From Lachnospiraceae bacterium (lineage in GTDB: Bacteria > Bacillota > Clostridia > Lachnospirales > Lachnospiraceae): a stretch of DNA of 40,375 nucleotides. A program made the position numbers and the translations under genes. The notes under the pieces are model-generated. The model saw only the letters and a program-made list of their open reading frames with translations, was not told the origin of the DNA and did no database searches. Position 1 is the stretch's first letter. Each line of letters starts with the position of its first letter. Shown here piece by piece: positions 24,773-32,502 of the stretch. The stretch is from contig JAFLTF010000002.1 in the NCBI GenBank assembly GCA_022510585.1, forward strand, positions 22,233 through 62,607. Reading direction: 5' to 3'.

Positions 24773-25474
24773 ATGAAACTTCATGTTGGGTCATGGAATA
24801 CTTTTGGGAGCAGTTTTGAGAAAATATCTGACGCAAAAAAATTTCTTTTAACAAATGATCAAAATATTCTGCTGATACAGGAAGCGGGATGCAAAGATCC
24901 TTATGGTAACGATCTGGAGGGTGACGTAAATGTCAGTATTGGCGGCATTCAGTTTAAAGGTCACTTCGCACATGATCCGGAAGCCAGAAAAAATTATAGA
25001 TGTACAACCGGTATTCTGGTTCAGGAGTCACTGTTCAGTGCAGATGGTGTGCAAGTCTTTTCGGTGAAGCTAACAGATGTGCGGCGTCCGCTTGTCTGTT
25101 GCACGTTGTGGCTGGATAAATCTCATTGTCTCTATCTTGCAACAATTCATGCAACAGCAGACACTAAAACTGCTATAAGTGAACTGGAGATAATCACTGA
25201 TTATTTTGAAAGACTCAGGAGAAACGCCGGATGTGAATGGGAATGGATACTTATGGGAGATTTTAATGCAGAGCCTGATCAATTGAGTGTCACAGACAGT
25301 TGTAAAATCGTAAAATCGGGATACACAACACAGCAAAGTGGTAGAGAACTTGACTATGCAATTGCTTCATGCGCTATGGCAGACCAGTTAAAAATAAATA
25401 TGGGTATGCTGGATAGTGTTCCGAACACCAGTGATCATTATCCTATATTTTTTGATTTGGAATTGTTTGTATAG
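24773..25474 (+). CDS. CdtB-like DNase (endonuclease/exonuclease/phosphatase family)
   Basis: A 233-residue nuclease of the DNase I-like (EEP) fold. The catalytic set is present: Asn9 in SWNTFGSS, Glu37 in LIQEAG, His126 in ATIHAT, Asp163 and Asn165 in MGDFNAEP, Asp194 in LDYAIAS, and Asp221-His222 in SDHYPIFF. Several features are those of CdtB, the active subunit of cytolethal distending toxin, rather than of general EEP enzymes: GSS after the first motif, IQEAG, the RRP motif before the central strand, QQSGRELDYA and the final SDHYP. CdtB is known to nick DNA (and to act on phosphoinositides) in host cells. It lacks a signal peptide. GGAGG lies 7 bases before ATG 24773. The two genes downstream look like its delivery subunits. 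Confidence 0.83.
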   Translation: MKLHVGSWNTFGSSFEKISDAKKFLLTNDQNILLIQEAGCKDPYGNDLEGDVNVSIGGIQFKGHFAHDPEARKNYRCTTGILVQESLFSADGVQVFSVKLTDVRRPLVCCTLWLDKSHCLYLATIHATADTKTAISELEIITDYFERLRRNAGCEWEWILMGDFNAEPDQLSVTDSCKIVKSGYTTQQSGRELDYAIASCAMADQLKINMGMLDSVPNTSDHYPIFFDLELFV

Positions 25475-25491
25475 ACAGGAGGTGAATCAAT

Positions 25492-27234
25492 ATGAAATAT
25501 CAAATCATTCCCCAGGACGATACGGTACAGGTTAAGATTACGGACGACGACGGTATATCGGAAACCGTTGATATGTTGGAAGAAATTCCTAAGGACAGTA
25601 TCCTTGTAAGCGCAAACAGAAAAGACGTGTTAGGGGAGATCAATCTGGAAAAAATGCTGGCTAATCTGGAAGACTGCGTAGATTTATTGCAGATCACCTT
25701 TAACGCAGTAGACGGCTTTACAGTACAGGCCAAAGTACAGCATCTGAGTACAAGATTCTCTGATGCCATGATCCAGAGCAATACGACAGCGCTGGATTTC
25801 AAGTTGGCGACCAAGACCGTGGTAGAGGCATATATGGAGGCATATGGCAATTTGCTTTATGGAGAAGTACAGATTGCAGTGGATATTCTGACGGACATCA
25901 AGCCGATTGCAAAGAAAATGGTGAAGAAATCGGATGAACTGGTAAAGATCTATGATGGACTTACGAAATATACGGATGAGATTTTGCAGGAAGTTATGAA
26001 CGAACGATCTGCTGATGAGGAAAAACGTAAGGAGACCAAGAATCTCATCAACCAGCTGACCGGGTCTATCAATGCGATCAATCAAATGAAAGAAAGTCTG
26101 AGTAAAGAAATCGAGGAGTTTCAGGAGGAATACAACAAACTGGAAAAGCGTGAAATGGAGCAGGAGAAGAGAGCTTACAATATGCAGCTGGCGTCTCTGA
26201 TTGTAGGAAGTATCAGTAGTCTGCTTCCCAGCTTTTCAAATATCACATCACTTTTTCAGGACAGAAAGCAGGATCGTGATGTTTCGGAAAGCACGGTGAA
26301 AACCGAAACTTCTGCAGAAGATAAGGCGAAACGTGATTATGCCGAGAACATCAGTGCGCAGGAGAGTAAAAAGTCTCAGATCAAAAAAATTGATGAGAGG
26401 ATCAAAGCAATTGATGTCATCCTTGACGGAAAGTTATATAAAGATGGAGAAAACAATGAAAAAGCGGATCCGGAAGATTCTGATACAAAGAAGACCGCTG
26501 AGGAACTCCGCAAGGAAAAGAGCGATAAAACCGAAGAAAAGGCAAAGCTGAATCAGGAACTTCAGAGGCTTAGCGGAGAAGAAGAGACGTTAAGCAATAC
26601 GTTGAAAGGATTTGGGGTCGCGATGGAACAGGTTTCCGGTGAAGTGAAAAATGCGGCACAGGAGATGCAAAAACAAGCAGATTCCCTTGTAGCCCGTATG
26701 GAAGAAATCCGTAAGCGTCAGAATGAGCTGAAAGATCAGGAGCGCAAAAGTACTGTACAACTTGCAGAATACACAGCCAAAATGGAAAATGCCGTTATGG
26801 ACGAGAATTCGCTGGAAAGTGCAATACAGTCATTGGTTATCGCCATCGGCTGTTTGAGAAGGGTGCTTGCTTATCTGCAGGAGATCAAGCTTTTCTGGAT
26901 GAATGTTGAAAGTTTCTGTGACAGTCTTGCCAACATGGATACCATGTTAAAAACGATCAGCGCCAAGGGAGACAAGGCAGGAGAAGATGCGGCGGTATAT
27001 TTTAAGACAGCGCTGTTTGTCAAAGGATATATCCAGAATATTGCCAAATGGCAGACCCTCTATGTCATCTTTACGGAATATCTGGCCGCTTTGTCTAAAG
27101 TTGCCAAAAGGCTGAATGAAAGCTTTGAACAGGCTTTGGATAAGGACAGAAAAGTGCAGTGGCAGCTCGCGTCCAAACTGGCGGGGCAGCTAAAAGATAA
27201 ACTGAGATCGGAAGCTGCTGAGATGGTTAATTAA
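25492..27234 (+). CDS. Large coiled-coil protein, candidate helical pore-forming toxin subunit (ClyA/Xax-like architecture)
   Basis: 580 residues, no signal peptide. After a short beta-like start (about 1-45) it is almost wholly helical. Long coiled coils (about 45-230) lead into a hydrophobic segment, about 232-256 (ASLIVGSISSLLPSF). Then come a charged insert (about 258-350) and a second long coiled coil (350-440). A distinctive block follows at about 441-480 (SLVIAIGCLRRVLAYLQEIKLFW) and a helical tail. Long helices around one hydrophobic tongue are the layout of ClyA/Hbl/Nhe and XaxA/YaxA alpha-pore-forming toxins, which also lack classical signal peptides. The assignment is by architecture, not by a family hit. 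AGGAGGTGA precedes the ATG, 17 bases after the CdtB-like gene. Confidence 0.6.
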   Translation: MKYQIIPQDDTVQVKITDDDGISETVDMLEEIPKDSILVSANRKDVLGEINLEKMLANLEDCVDLLQITFNAVDGFTVQAKVQHLSTRFSDAMIQSNTTALDFKLATKTVVEAYMEAYGNLLYGEVQIAVDILTDIKPIAKKMVKKSDELVKIYDGLTKYTDEILQEVMNERSADEEKRKETKNLINQLTGSINAINQMKESLSKEIEEFQEEYNKLEKREMEQEKRAYNMQLASLIVGSISSLLPSFSNITSLFQDRKQDRDVSESTVKTETSAEDKAKRDYAENISAQESKKSQIKKIDERIKAIDVILDGKLYKDGENNEKADPEDSDTKKTAEELRKEKSDKTEEKAKLNQELQRLSGEEETLSNTLKGFGVAMEQVSGEVKNAAQEMQKQADSLVARMEEIRKRQNELKDQERKSTVQLAEYTAKMENAVMDENSLESAIQSLVIAIGCLRRVLAYLQEIKLFWMNVESFCDSLANMDTMLKTISAKGDKAGEDAAVYFKTALFVKGYIQNIAKWQTLYVIFTEYLAALSKVAKRLNESFEQALDKDRKVQWQLASKLAGQLKDKLRSEAAEMVN

Positions 27235-27258
27235 CAGAGGAAAGAAGGGAGAAGCAGT

Positions 27259-28485
27259 ATGGAACAATTAAAGAAAATGTTACAGCAGTTCCTGGCGGAT
27301 TGTTCTTCTATTTTGGGTCAGGACCGTATAGGCTATACGCAACGCAAAGAGCTCATCAATAAACTGGCTCCCATTGTTGAAAAAATGAAATCAGAAGCAG
27401 AGTCCTATGCGAAGACTTGCGAAAATAGAATCAAAGAAAATGATACCAGGCAGGCGGAGTACATGATTCGGAGAGCAAACTTAAGTGATGAATTTCAGGC
27501 TGGTAAAAATCAGGTCAGCGCTCTGGAAAAGGAACGCATAGGAATTCTGGACGCCATTAATATGACCAGACAGGAGATTTCAGAGAATCAGTCTAAAATA
27601 GAAGAGCTTCAGAAAAAGATTGAAAAGAGTAAGAAAGACCGTGAATACTGGAACAAGGTATGGTGGGCAACCTGTTGGATCCCTTTTGCAAACATCGGAA
27701 CCGGAGCCAAGAAAATCGTGGAAGATGACGAGTACTCCCGACAAGCTCAGAAAATTCAGAAACAGATGGGGGAGCAGAGAGCGCGTATTGATCAGCTGAA
27801 TCGGACTCTTGCAGAGATTGAGAAAAAGCAAAAGGACAACAAGGAATCCTCAAGTAATCTCGCCAATAAGATTACTGCTTTGGAGGGACTGATCTCTTCT
27901 GTTACGGACGAGATCAATAAGTTAAAGACAGAAATGACATTGTGCCGAAAGATCTTACAAGCCTGTGGAGAAATCAGTGTGGAAGTCTCTTATGCGAATG
28001 GTAAAGTACAGGTGATCGTGGATAATCTGGATCGATTAAATACCATAAACAAAGAGCTGTTTGGAGCGGTTGATGGTGGTACGGACAACTATGTCAAAGG
28101 ATGTATCTGTAAGGGTGATACATTGAAACCCGGACAGAAACTGAACCAGAATGAATATCTTTTGAGTGAAAACAGACGCTTTGCAGCCGTCATGCAGAAA
28201 GACAATAATTTTGTGGTATATAACTCGGATAGGCCGCTTTGGGCTTCCGGGACATACAAACCTGGAGGAGGAGGATACATTGAGATGGACAGCAGTGGAA
28301 TCGTTTCCTTCAAGGGTACGGATAGGACCTGGAATACCAAACGGGAAGGGGCTGCTGAGCTGATCATGCAAAACGATGGGAATCTGGTGGCATATAAAAA
28401 AGATCATACGCCGGTGTGGGCATCGGATACCTATACATATGCCGGTATTCCAAGTAAGTGTTTCAAAAGAATTACAGCAAGTTAA
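27259..28485 (+). CDS. Coiled-coil protein with C-terminal bulb-type lectin domain, candidate second toxin subunit
   Basis: 408 residues, no signal peptide. Residues 1-125 and 155-230 are coiled coils that flank a Trp-rich hydrophobic stretch at about 131-152 (VWWATCWIPFANIGTG), a likely membrane-inserting tip. Residues about 284-395 are a bulb-type (mannose-binding, B_lectin) domain. The repeated carbohydrate motif is seen three times: MQKDNNFVVYNSD, a degenerate IEMDSSGIVSFKG, and MQNDGNLVAYKKD, each near a W-ASGTY/W-ASDTY type strand. A binary helical toxin partner with a sugar-binding tail would target glycans on a cell surface. It follows the 580-residue gene by 24 bases and is closed by a terminator. 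Confidence 0.7.
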   Translation: MEQLKKMLQQFLADCSSILGQDRIGYTQRKELINKLAPIVEKMKSEAESYAKTCENRIKENDTRQAEYMIRRANLSDEFQAGKNQVSALEKERIGILDAINMTRQEISENQSKIEELQKKIEKSKKDREYWNKVWWATCWIPFANIGTGAKKIVEDDEYSRQAQKIQKQMGEQRARIDQLNRTLAEIEKKQKDNKESSSNLANKITALEGLISSVTDEINKLKTEMTLCRKILQACGEISVEVSYANGKVQVIVDNLDRLNTINKELFGAVDGGTDNYVKGCICKGDTLKPGQKLNQNEYLLSENRRFAAVMQKDNNFVVYNSDRPLWASGTYKPGGGGYIEMDSSGIVSFKGTDRTWNTKREGAAELIMQNDGNLVAYKKDHTPVWASDTYTYAGIPSKCFKRITAS

Positions 28486-28507
28486 ACTGAAATAGAAACT
28501 CTAATAT

Positions 28508-28539
28508 AAGGGCAGAACCGATAAATCGGCTCTGCCCTT
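28508..28539. terminator. Bidirectional terminator between the toxin-like operon and the alcohol dehydrogenase
   Basis: AAGGGCAGA and TCTGCCCTT (with inner CCGA/TCGG pairing) form a long stem at 28508-28539. T-rich and A-rich flanks suit both convergent units. Confidence 0.75.
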
Positions 28540-28549
28540 AAGTAACTGA

Positions 28550-29767
28550 TTAGAAATCCACTTCCGTATCATAGTAGCAGCATTTAAGCAGCTTTTCCAT
28601 TTCTTCCTGGCTTGGCTGGCGCGGGTTCGATCCTGTGCAGGCATCGCCGATCGCATTCTTTGCGATCTCCGGCAGTCTCTCAAGAAATACTTCTTCCGGA
28701 ACAAATCCGTTCTCAACAGGATAGCTGTCTGCTCCATAGTTTTTAATGCAGTGCGGAATGTTCAACTCGTCATTCATGCCGCGCAGATACTTGATCAACA
28801 GGCTGACTTTTTCATCATCATTTGCGCCGCCGAGGCCCATAACGTCGGCAATCACACCATAGCGTTTTTTCGCGGTCTCATCCTTGGCATTAAAAGCAAT
28901 AACTTTCGGCAGATACATTGCATTTGCTGCGCCATGAATGATATGTGCACCGTGATCAGCGAATATCGCTCCGGTCTTGTGAGCCATAGAATGTACAATA
29001 CCCAAAAGAGCATTGGAGAATGCCATACCGGCCAGACATTGTGCATCATGCATACTTGCACGCTTGTCCATATCACCATTATAGGATTTTACCAGATCAC
29101 TCTGAATCATCTGAATCGCATGCAGTGCAAGGGGATCGGTATAATTGCAGTTTGCAGTAGAGACATAAGCCTCAATTGCATGCGTGATCGCATCCATGCC
29201 GGTGTGAGCTACCAGTTTCTTAGGCATCGTTTCTGCCAGGTCCGGATCTACAATCGCTACGTCAGGGGTAATTTCAAAATCAGCAATCGGATATTTGATA
29301 CCTTTGTCATAATCTGTAATGATTGAGAATGCCGTTACTTCCGTAGCTGTACCGGAAGTGGAAGGAATTGCACAGAAATGAGCTTTAGTTCTCAGCTTCG
29401 GCAATCCAAATACTTTACACATATCCTCAAATGTCACATCAGGATACTCATACTTGATCCACATAGCTTTTGCGGCATCAATCGGTGAGCCGCCACCCAT
29501 AGCAACGATCCAGTCCGGCTCAAATTTGAGCATTGCCTCCGCGCCTTTCATAACTGTTTCAACAGACGGATCAGGCTCAATGCCCTCAATTGTCTCTACC
29601 TCCATGCCGGCTTCTTTCAGATAAGCGATTGCTTTGTCCAGAAAACCGAATTTTTTCATGGAACCTCCGCCTACGCAGATGATAGCCTTCTTGCCTTCCA
29701 GCGTTTTTAAAGCCTCCAAAGAGCCTTTTCCGTGATAAAGATCACGCGGTAATGTAAAACGTGCCAT
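28550..29767 (-). CDS. Iron-containing alcohol dehydrogenase
   Basis: A 405-residue group III, metal-dependent alcohol dehydrogenase. The nucleotide-binding motif is GGGSPIDAAKAM, and STSGTATEVTAFSII is present. Metal ligands are expected in the DPDL, HTGMDAITHAIEAYVS, GIVHSMAHKTGAIF and HGAANAMYLP regions. It probably reduces aldehydes such as acetaldehyde or butyraldehyde in fermentation; the substrate is inferred. The start at 29767 follows AGGAGGACATAAGT. A longer in-frame start at 29869 would cross the promoter and is rejected. A good promoter and an inverted repeat lie upstream. Confidence 0.94.
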   Translation of the reverse strand: MARFTLPRDLYHGKGSLEALKTLEGKKAIICVGGGSMKKFGFLDKAIAYLKEAGMEVETIEGIEPDPSVETVMKGAEAMLKFEPDWIVAMGGGSPIDAAKAMWIKYEYPDVTFEDMCKVFGLPKLRTKAHFCAIPSTSGTATEVTAFSIITDYDKGIKYPIADFEITPDVAIVDPDLAETMPKKLVAHTGMDAITHAIEAYVSTANCNYTDPLALHAIQMIQSDLVKSYNGDMDKRASMHDAQCLAGMAFSNALLGIVHSMAHKTGAIFADHGAHIIHGAANAMYLPKVIAFNAKDETAKKRYGVIADVMGLGGANDDEKVSLLIKYLRGMNDELNIPHCIKNYGADSYPVENGFVPEEVFLERLPEIAKNAIGDACTGSNPRQPSQEEMEKLLKCCYYDTEVDF

Positions 29768-29795
29768 ACTTATGTCCTCCTGTTGCACTAAATGA

Positions 29796-29819
29796 TGATG
29801 TAATTTCCTGTTTACATCA
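29796..29819. promoter_or_regulatory. Inverted repeat between promoter and start of the alcohol dehydrogenase
   Basis: TGATGTAA (29796-29803) and TTACATCA (29812-29819) are perfect 8-base arms around 8 bases. It lies downstream of the -10, so it is a possible operator. It does not match the Rex consensus. Confidence 0.45.
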
Positions 29820-29839
29820 CGTTGATTTTTAACAGGTTT

Positions 29840-29869
29840 ATTATAGCATACTGTGGATTGGGAGTGCAA
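29840..29869 (-). promoter_or_regulatory. Promoter of the alcohol dehydrogenase gene
   Basis: On the minus strand: TTGCAC (29869-29864), an 18-base spacer and TATAAT (29845-29840). Confidence 0.6.
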
Positions 29870-30109
29870 TGAAACAAATTACATTTTCTAATCAAACAGA
29901 TGGGTGATTCCAAATCAGGGGAGTGGTCTGCAATTTTTATTAGCTATAGGCTAGAGAGTAAAAAAAGTTCTATTTTTGTCAAATTTTGTATTATTTAGTT
30001 CTCTTTATAGCTATACGATTGAGGAGAGGGATACTAAAATTATTTATATGAAATATATACATACAAACCACAAAATCCCTGAATATACATATGAGAAAGG
30101 AATGAAGAA
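29870..30109. other. AT-rich spacer upstream of the Kiwa-like pair
   Basis: No gene is seen. The stretch is clearly more AT-rich than the dehydrogenase side. It must hold the promoter of the KwaB-like gene; several -10-like sequences occur but I cannot choose one. The change in composition may mark the edge of transferred DNA. Confidence 0.5.
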
Positions 30110-31048
30110 ATGTCATTAGAATTAGTGAAAGAAATATTTCAAAATTTACCCAATTGTAAAAATTGGTCTACACATTTACTTAGTTTTAAGCATTCTATAA
30201 GAAATGGAAGTATATACAATTGCAGGCGAATTGAATTAGAACCCTCAAGTGAGATGGATAAATTGATTCAAAGCATTTCTGATTTATATGTAGGTGAGGA
30301 CAAACATCGGCTATCAAAATATATAGATGTTCGAGAGTATGATGGAACTTGTAGTGGAACCACCATATATAAAATCAGCGAGAGTAGTAGCAAGGTTGAG
30401 ATTGATTTAGATGCTCTGTTCAAGGGTATTGCAGATTCAGATACGGAATCTGATCCTTTGGAAATGAGATTACAGGCATATATTTTATGCGGTTGTATCA
30501 AGATTAACAATGAAGAACATCGGTTGAAACTTATTTCAATGAATAATCCTATTACCACGCTAAATAATAGGTTTAGGCATAATAAAGGTAAGTTTTGGGC
30601 GATTTCAAAAAAGGTGTTACACCTACGCACTATTATGAATGTACTCATCTATGACAGAACGGTTTATTTTTTGGATATGTCGGGTGAAACATTATTTAAT
30701 ATGGAACGAGCATATAAATTAAAATGTTCAGAGGTTGTAAACGAAATAGATACTATGAATATTGTTTCGGACATTGAGGTTTTCAAAAATACAGCAACAG
30801 CAGGAGCAAACCCAAGACGGTTTGCTGCTTTTAGCAAGTCAAAATTACAGCTGCTTAAGAAAAAGAAAAATCGTGAAAAAGCTGCTAAGTATTTTAACAT
30901 ACCACTTACAGATGACAAGGAACAATTCAATACTACAGAAAAAGTTGATGCTGAAAACTTAGTAAAGTTACTCTGCGGCAAAGCTATGTGGGATATTATG
31001 GAAGAAGTGCCTGTTGAGGTCGATGGATCAAAAAGTTGGACGAGGTAG
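30110..31048 (+). CDS. KwaB-like (DUF4868) anti-phage protein
   Basis: 312 residues, cytoplasmic. The middle and C-terminal half fit the DUF4868 family, whose best known member is KwaB of the Kiwa phage-defence system. This includes the region GKFWAISKKVLHLRTIMNVLIYDRTVYFLD, a helical stretch ERAYKLKCSEVVNEID, and the Lys-rich segment KSKLQLLKKKKNREKAAKYF. The length matches KwaB (about 315). In Kiwa, KwaB works with the membrane protein KwaA; a small membrane protein gene follows here after 9 bases. The usual order is kwaA then kwaB, so the order is reversed. GAAAGGAATG precedes the ATG. I judge the family from sequence memory, with moderate confidence. Confidence 0.68.
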   Translation: MSLELVKEIFQNLPNCKNWSTHLLSFKHSIRNGSIYNCRRIELEPSSEMDKLIQSISDLYVGEDKHRLSKYIDVREYDGTCSGTTIYKISESSSKVEIDLDALFKGIADSDTESDPLEMRLQAYILCGCIKINNEEHRLKLISMNNPITTLNNRFRHNKGKFWAISKKVLHLRTIMNVLIYDRTVYFLDMSGETLFNMERAYKLKCSEVVNEIDTMNIVSDIEVFKNTATAGANPRRFAAFSKSKLQLLKKKKNREKAAKYFNIPLTDDKEQFNTTEKVDAENLVKLLCGKAMWDIMEEVPVEVDGSKSWTR

Positions 31049-31057
31049 GGGTGTGAT

Positions 31058-31615
31058 ATGACGTTGATTTTATCGTTTAGTATGTATTTTTTATCTTTCG
31101 CACCACTGTGGCTCACGGTTTTATTTGTGGATATAAAAAGTTTGTTTGAGGGTGGAGATAACAAATGGACTGAGATAATCAGCATTACTTGTATTTTAGT
31201 AATGACGTTATTTGCCTTAGCGTGTATGGTTTTCATATTCTTTAAATCAAGTGGTGATACTCTTGAAAAGTATAAATTGAAAAAGGCGAAAGAAAACAAA
31301 GCTATTACATCTGAGTTTCTTTTATCATATATTCTGCCCCTTTTTGCATTTGATTTTACGCTGTGGGATGGAGTAGTCAAGTTCTTGATATTTTTCGTTG
31401 TATTGGGATATCTTTGCATAAGGCATAATTATTTTAGTGTAAATATTATTTTGGAAGTTATTGGTTATAAAATGTACGAATGTATTTTAATTAATGAAGA
31501 TGGTTGTGATAAAGAAAGAATAGTGATCAGCAAGCAATCATTAACTATTATGGGTGGATACGAGATCTCGGTAAAGACCATTAATAATGATTTTTTGTTG
31601 GATACTAAAATATAA
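31058..31615 (+). CDS. Small membrane protein, KwaA-like partner
   Basis: 185 residues with about four hydrophobic helices: about 3-25, 38-62, 88-104 and 106-124. A soluble C-terminal part (125-185) ends without recognised motifs. The stretch FLLSYILPLFAFDF is the most distinctive. Size, helices and position next to a KwaB-like gene fit KwaA, the membrane subunit of Kiwa that senses phage attachment. I cannot confirm this by sequence motif. A ribosome binding site (GAGGTAGGGG) precedes the ATG, and composition is AT-rich like its partner. Confidence 0.6.
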   Translation: MTLILSFSMYFLSFAPLWLTVLFVDIKSLFEGGDNKWTEIISITCILVMTLFALACMVFIFFKSSGDTLEKYKLKKAKENKAITSEFLLSYILPLFAFDFTLWDGVVKFLIFFVVLGYLCIRHNYFSVNIILEVIGYKMYECILINEDGCDKERIVISKQSLTIMGGYEISVKTINNDFLLDTKI

Positions 31616-31683
31616 AATAACAAACAATTCATTTGATTGACTTAGAGAATGGATTTTTGACTGAAACGAAAAACTAAAATAGG

Positions 31684-31711
31684 TTGTTTTATGAGGCAAA
31701 TTGGGTATAAT
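31684..31711 (+). promoter_or_regulatory. Promoter of a candidate noncoding RNA
   Basis: TTGTTT (31684-31689), a 16-base spacer and TATAAT (31706-31711). No open frame of note starts between it and the terminator at 31943. Confidence 0.55.
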
Positions 31712-31717
31712 ATAAAT

Positions 31718-31974
31718 AAGAGCAGTAATGCTTCCGATGTAAGAGCATCGTTAAAAGTTGTACTGTAGATGGAGCAGGTTAAACTTCCATTTCTTTAGGT
31801 GTCTTAACTGGGCATCGAGTTTGGCAGCTTGGATAAAGCGGTAGTCCACGTGGGGGACTTAATGATTTCCACGTCGTTTTGGGTATCTTAACTGGATATC
31901 GAGGCTGACAACCAGCAGAAAACTCTTTTTTAGAAATTTTTAGAAGGGTGTGGTTTTTATCACACTCTTCTTTA
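31718..31974 (+). ncRNA. Candidate structured noncoding RNA with repeated hairpins
   Basis: About 257 bases between a promoter and a strong terminator, without a credible coding frame. Two 19-base hairpins (31798-31816 and 31882-31900) share the loop TTAACTG. Their stems differ by compensatory changes: GGTGTC/GGCATC in one, GGTATC/GATATC in the other. Between them ACGTGG (31848) pairs with CCACGT (31869), and AGTCC (31843) can instead pair with GGACT (31855). These are competing structures. Small hairpins also occur near 31735 (CGATG/CATCG) and 31902 (GCTG/CAGC). I do not recognise it as a known riboswitch or RNA family. The 3' end may instead be the leader of the decayed gene at 31988. Confidence 0.55.
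31943..31974 (+). terminator. Terminator of the candidate noncoding RNA
   Basis: GAAGGGTGTG (31943-31952) pairs with CACACTCTTC (31961-31970, one wobble) around 8 bases, then TTTA. Confidence 0.7.
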
Positions 31975-31987
31975 CATATGGTTTGAT

Positions 31988-32389
31988 ATGTTTAAGGAAA
32001 ACAGGACGATTTATCATGTGGACTCTGTAATCCGGGAAATCGGAACACAGGTGGACAATGGACTGAAACAGATTTTTGTGAATACCAAGGTGAATGACGG
32101 ATCGGAGATATCGGAGTTGATGAAGTGCTTTGAAAGCCAAAAAGTGGATAATCCGAAATTTCCGTATTTATCAGAACGGGTGAAACATTATAAAGAGCAA
32201 CAGGAAGGAGTGGAAGTCATGTGTGAACTGATTGAGGAATATGGTGATCTGAAAAAAGCGGAAGGTAAGGCAGAAACCATAGTTCAGATGTTGCAAAGTG
32301 GTTTTAGTCATGAGGATATTGCAAGAATCTTAAAAATGTCAGTAGACAAAGTAAAAGAGCTGGAAAGCCTTGTGATGGTGGATGCTTAG
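31988..32389 (+). pseudogene. C-terminal remnant of an Rpn/PD-(D/E)XK nuclease-family transposase-like protein
   Basis: 133 residues that fit the C-terminal part of Lachnospiraceae Rpn-type proteins (recombination-promoting nucleases, often labelled PD-(D/E)XK transposases). Visible features are DGSEISELMKCFE, the segment YLSERVKHYKEQQEGVEVMC with its typical ERV..YKE..EGVE pattern, then a Gly/Lys hinge and the terminal helical repeat FSHEDIARILKMSVDKVKELE. Full proteins are about 280-300 residues with the nuclease motifs in the missing N-terminal half. No ribosome binding site precedes the ATG and a terminator lies just upstream, so it is a decayed fragment. Confidence 0.75.
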
Positions 32390-32425
32390 TATGATCTGAT
32401 ATTTTCATAAAAGAGTACAAAAATG

Positions 32426-32461
32426 CCATTATGGAGTCAAAAACTCCATAGTGGTTTTTTT
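32426..32461 (+). terminator. Terminator after the Rpn remnant
   Basis: CCATTATGGAGT (32426-32437) pairs over 12 bp (one wobble) with ACTCCATAGTGG (32443-32454), followed by seven T. Confidence 0.85.
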
Positions 32462-32502
32462 GTGCTAGAAACGCTATGTCTGAGTAAAAGGAGGTTTTGA
32501 TA

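Noticed and set aside
28751-29326. 191-codon open frame on the plus strand opposite the alcohol dehydrogenase
   Set aside because: It is a shadow of a clear gene, with no ribosome binding site or recognised motif.
31718-31974. Type III toxin-antitoxin RNA (ToxI-like) or a CRISPR array
   Set aside because: There are only two repeats, 84 bases apart, and no ToxN-like or Cas gene is adjacent.
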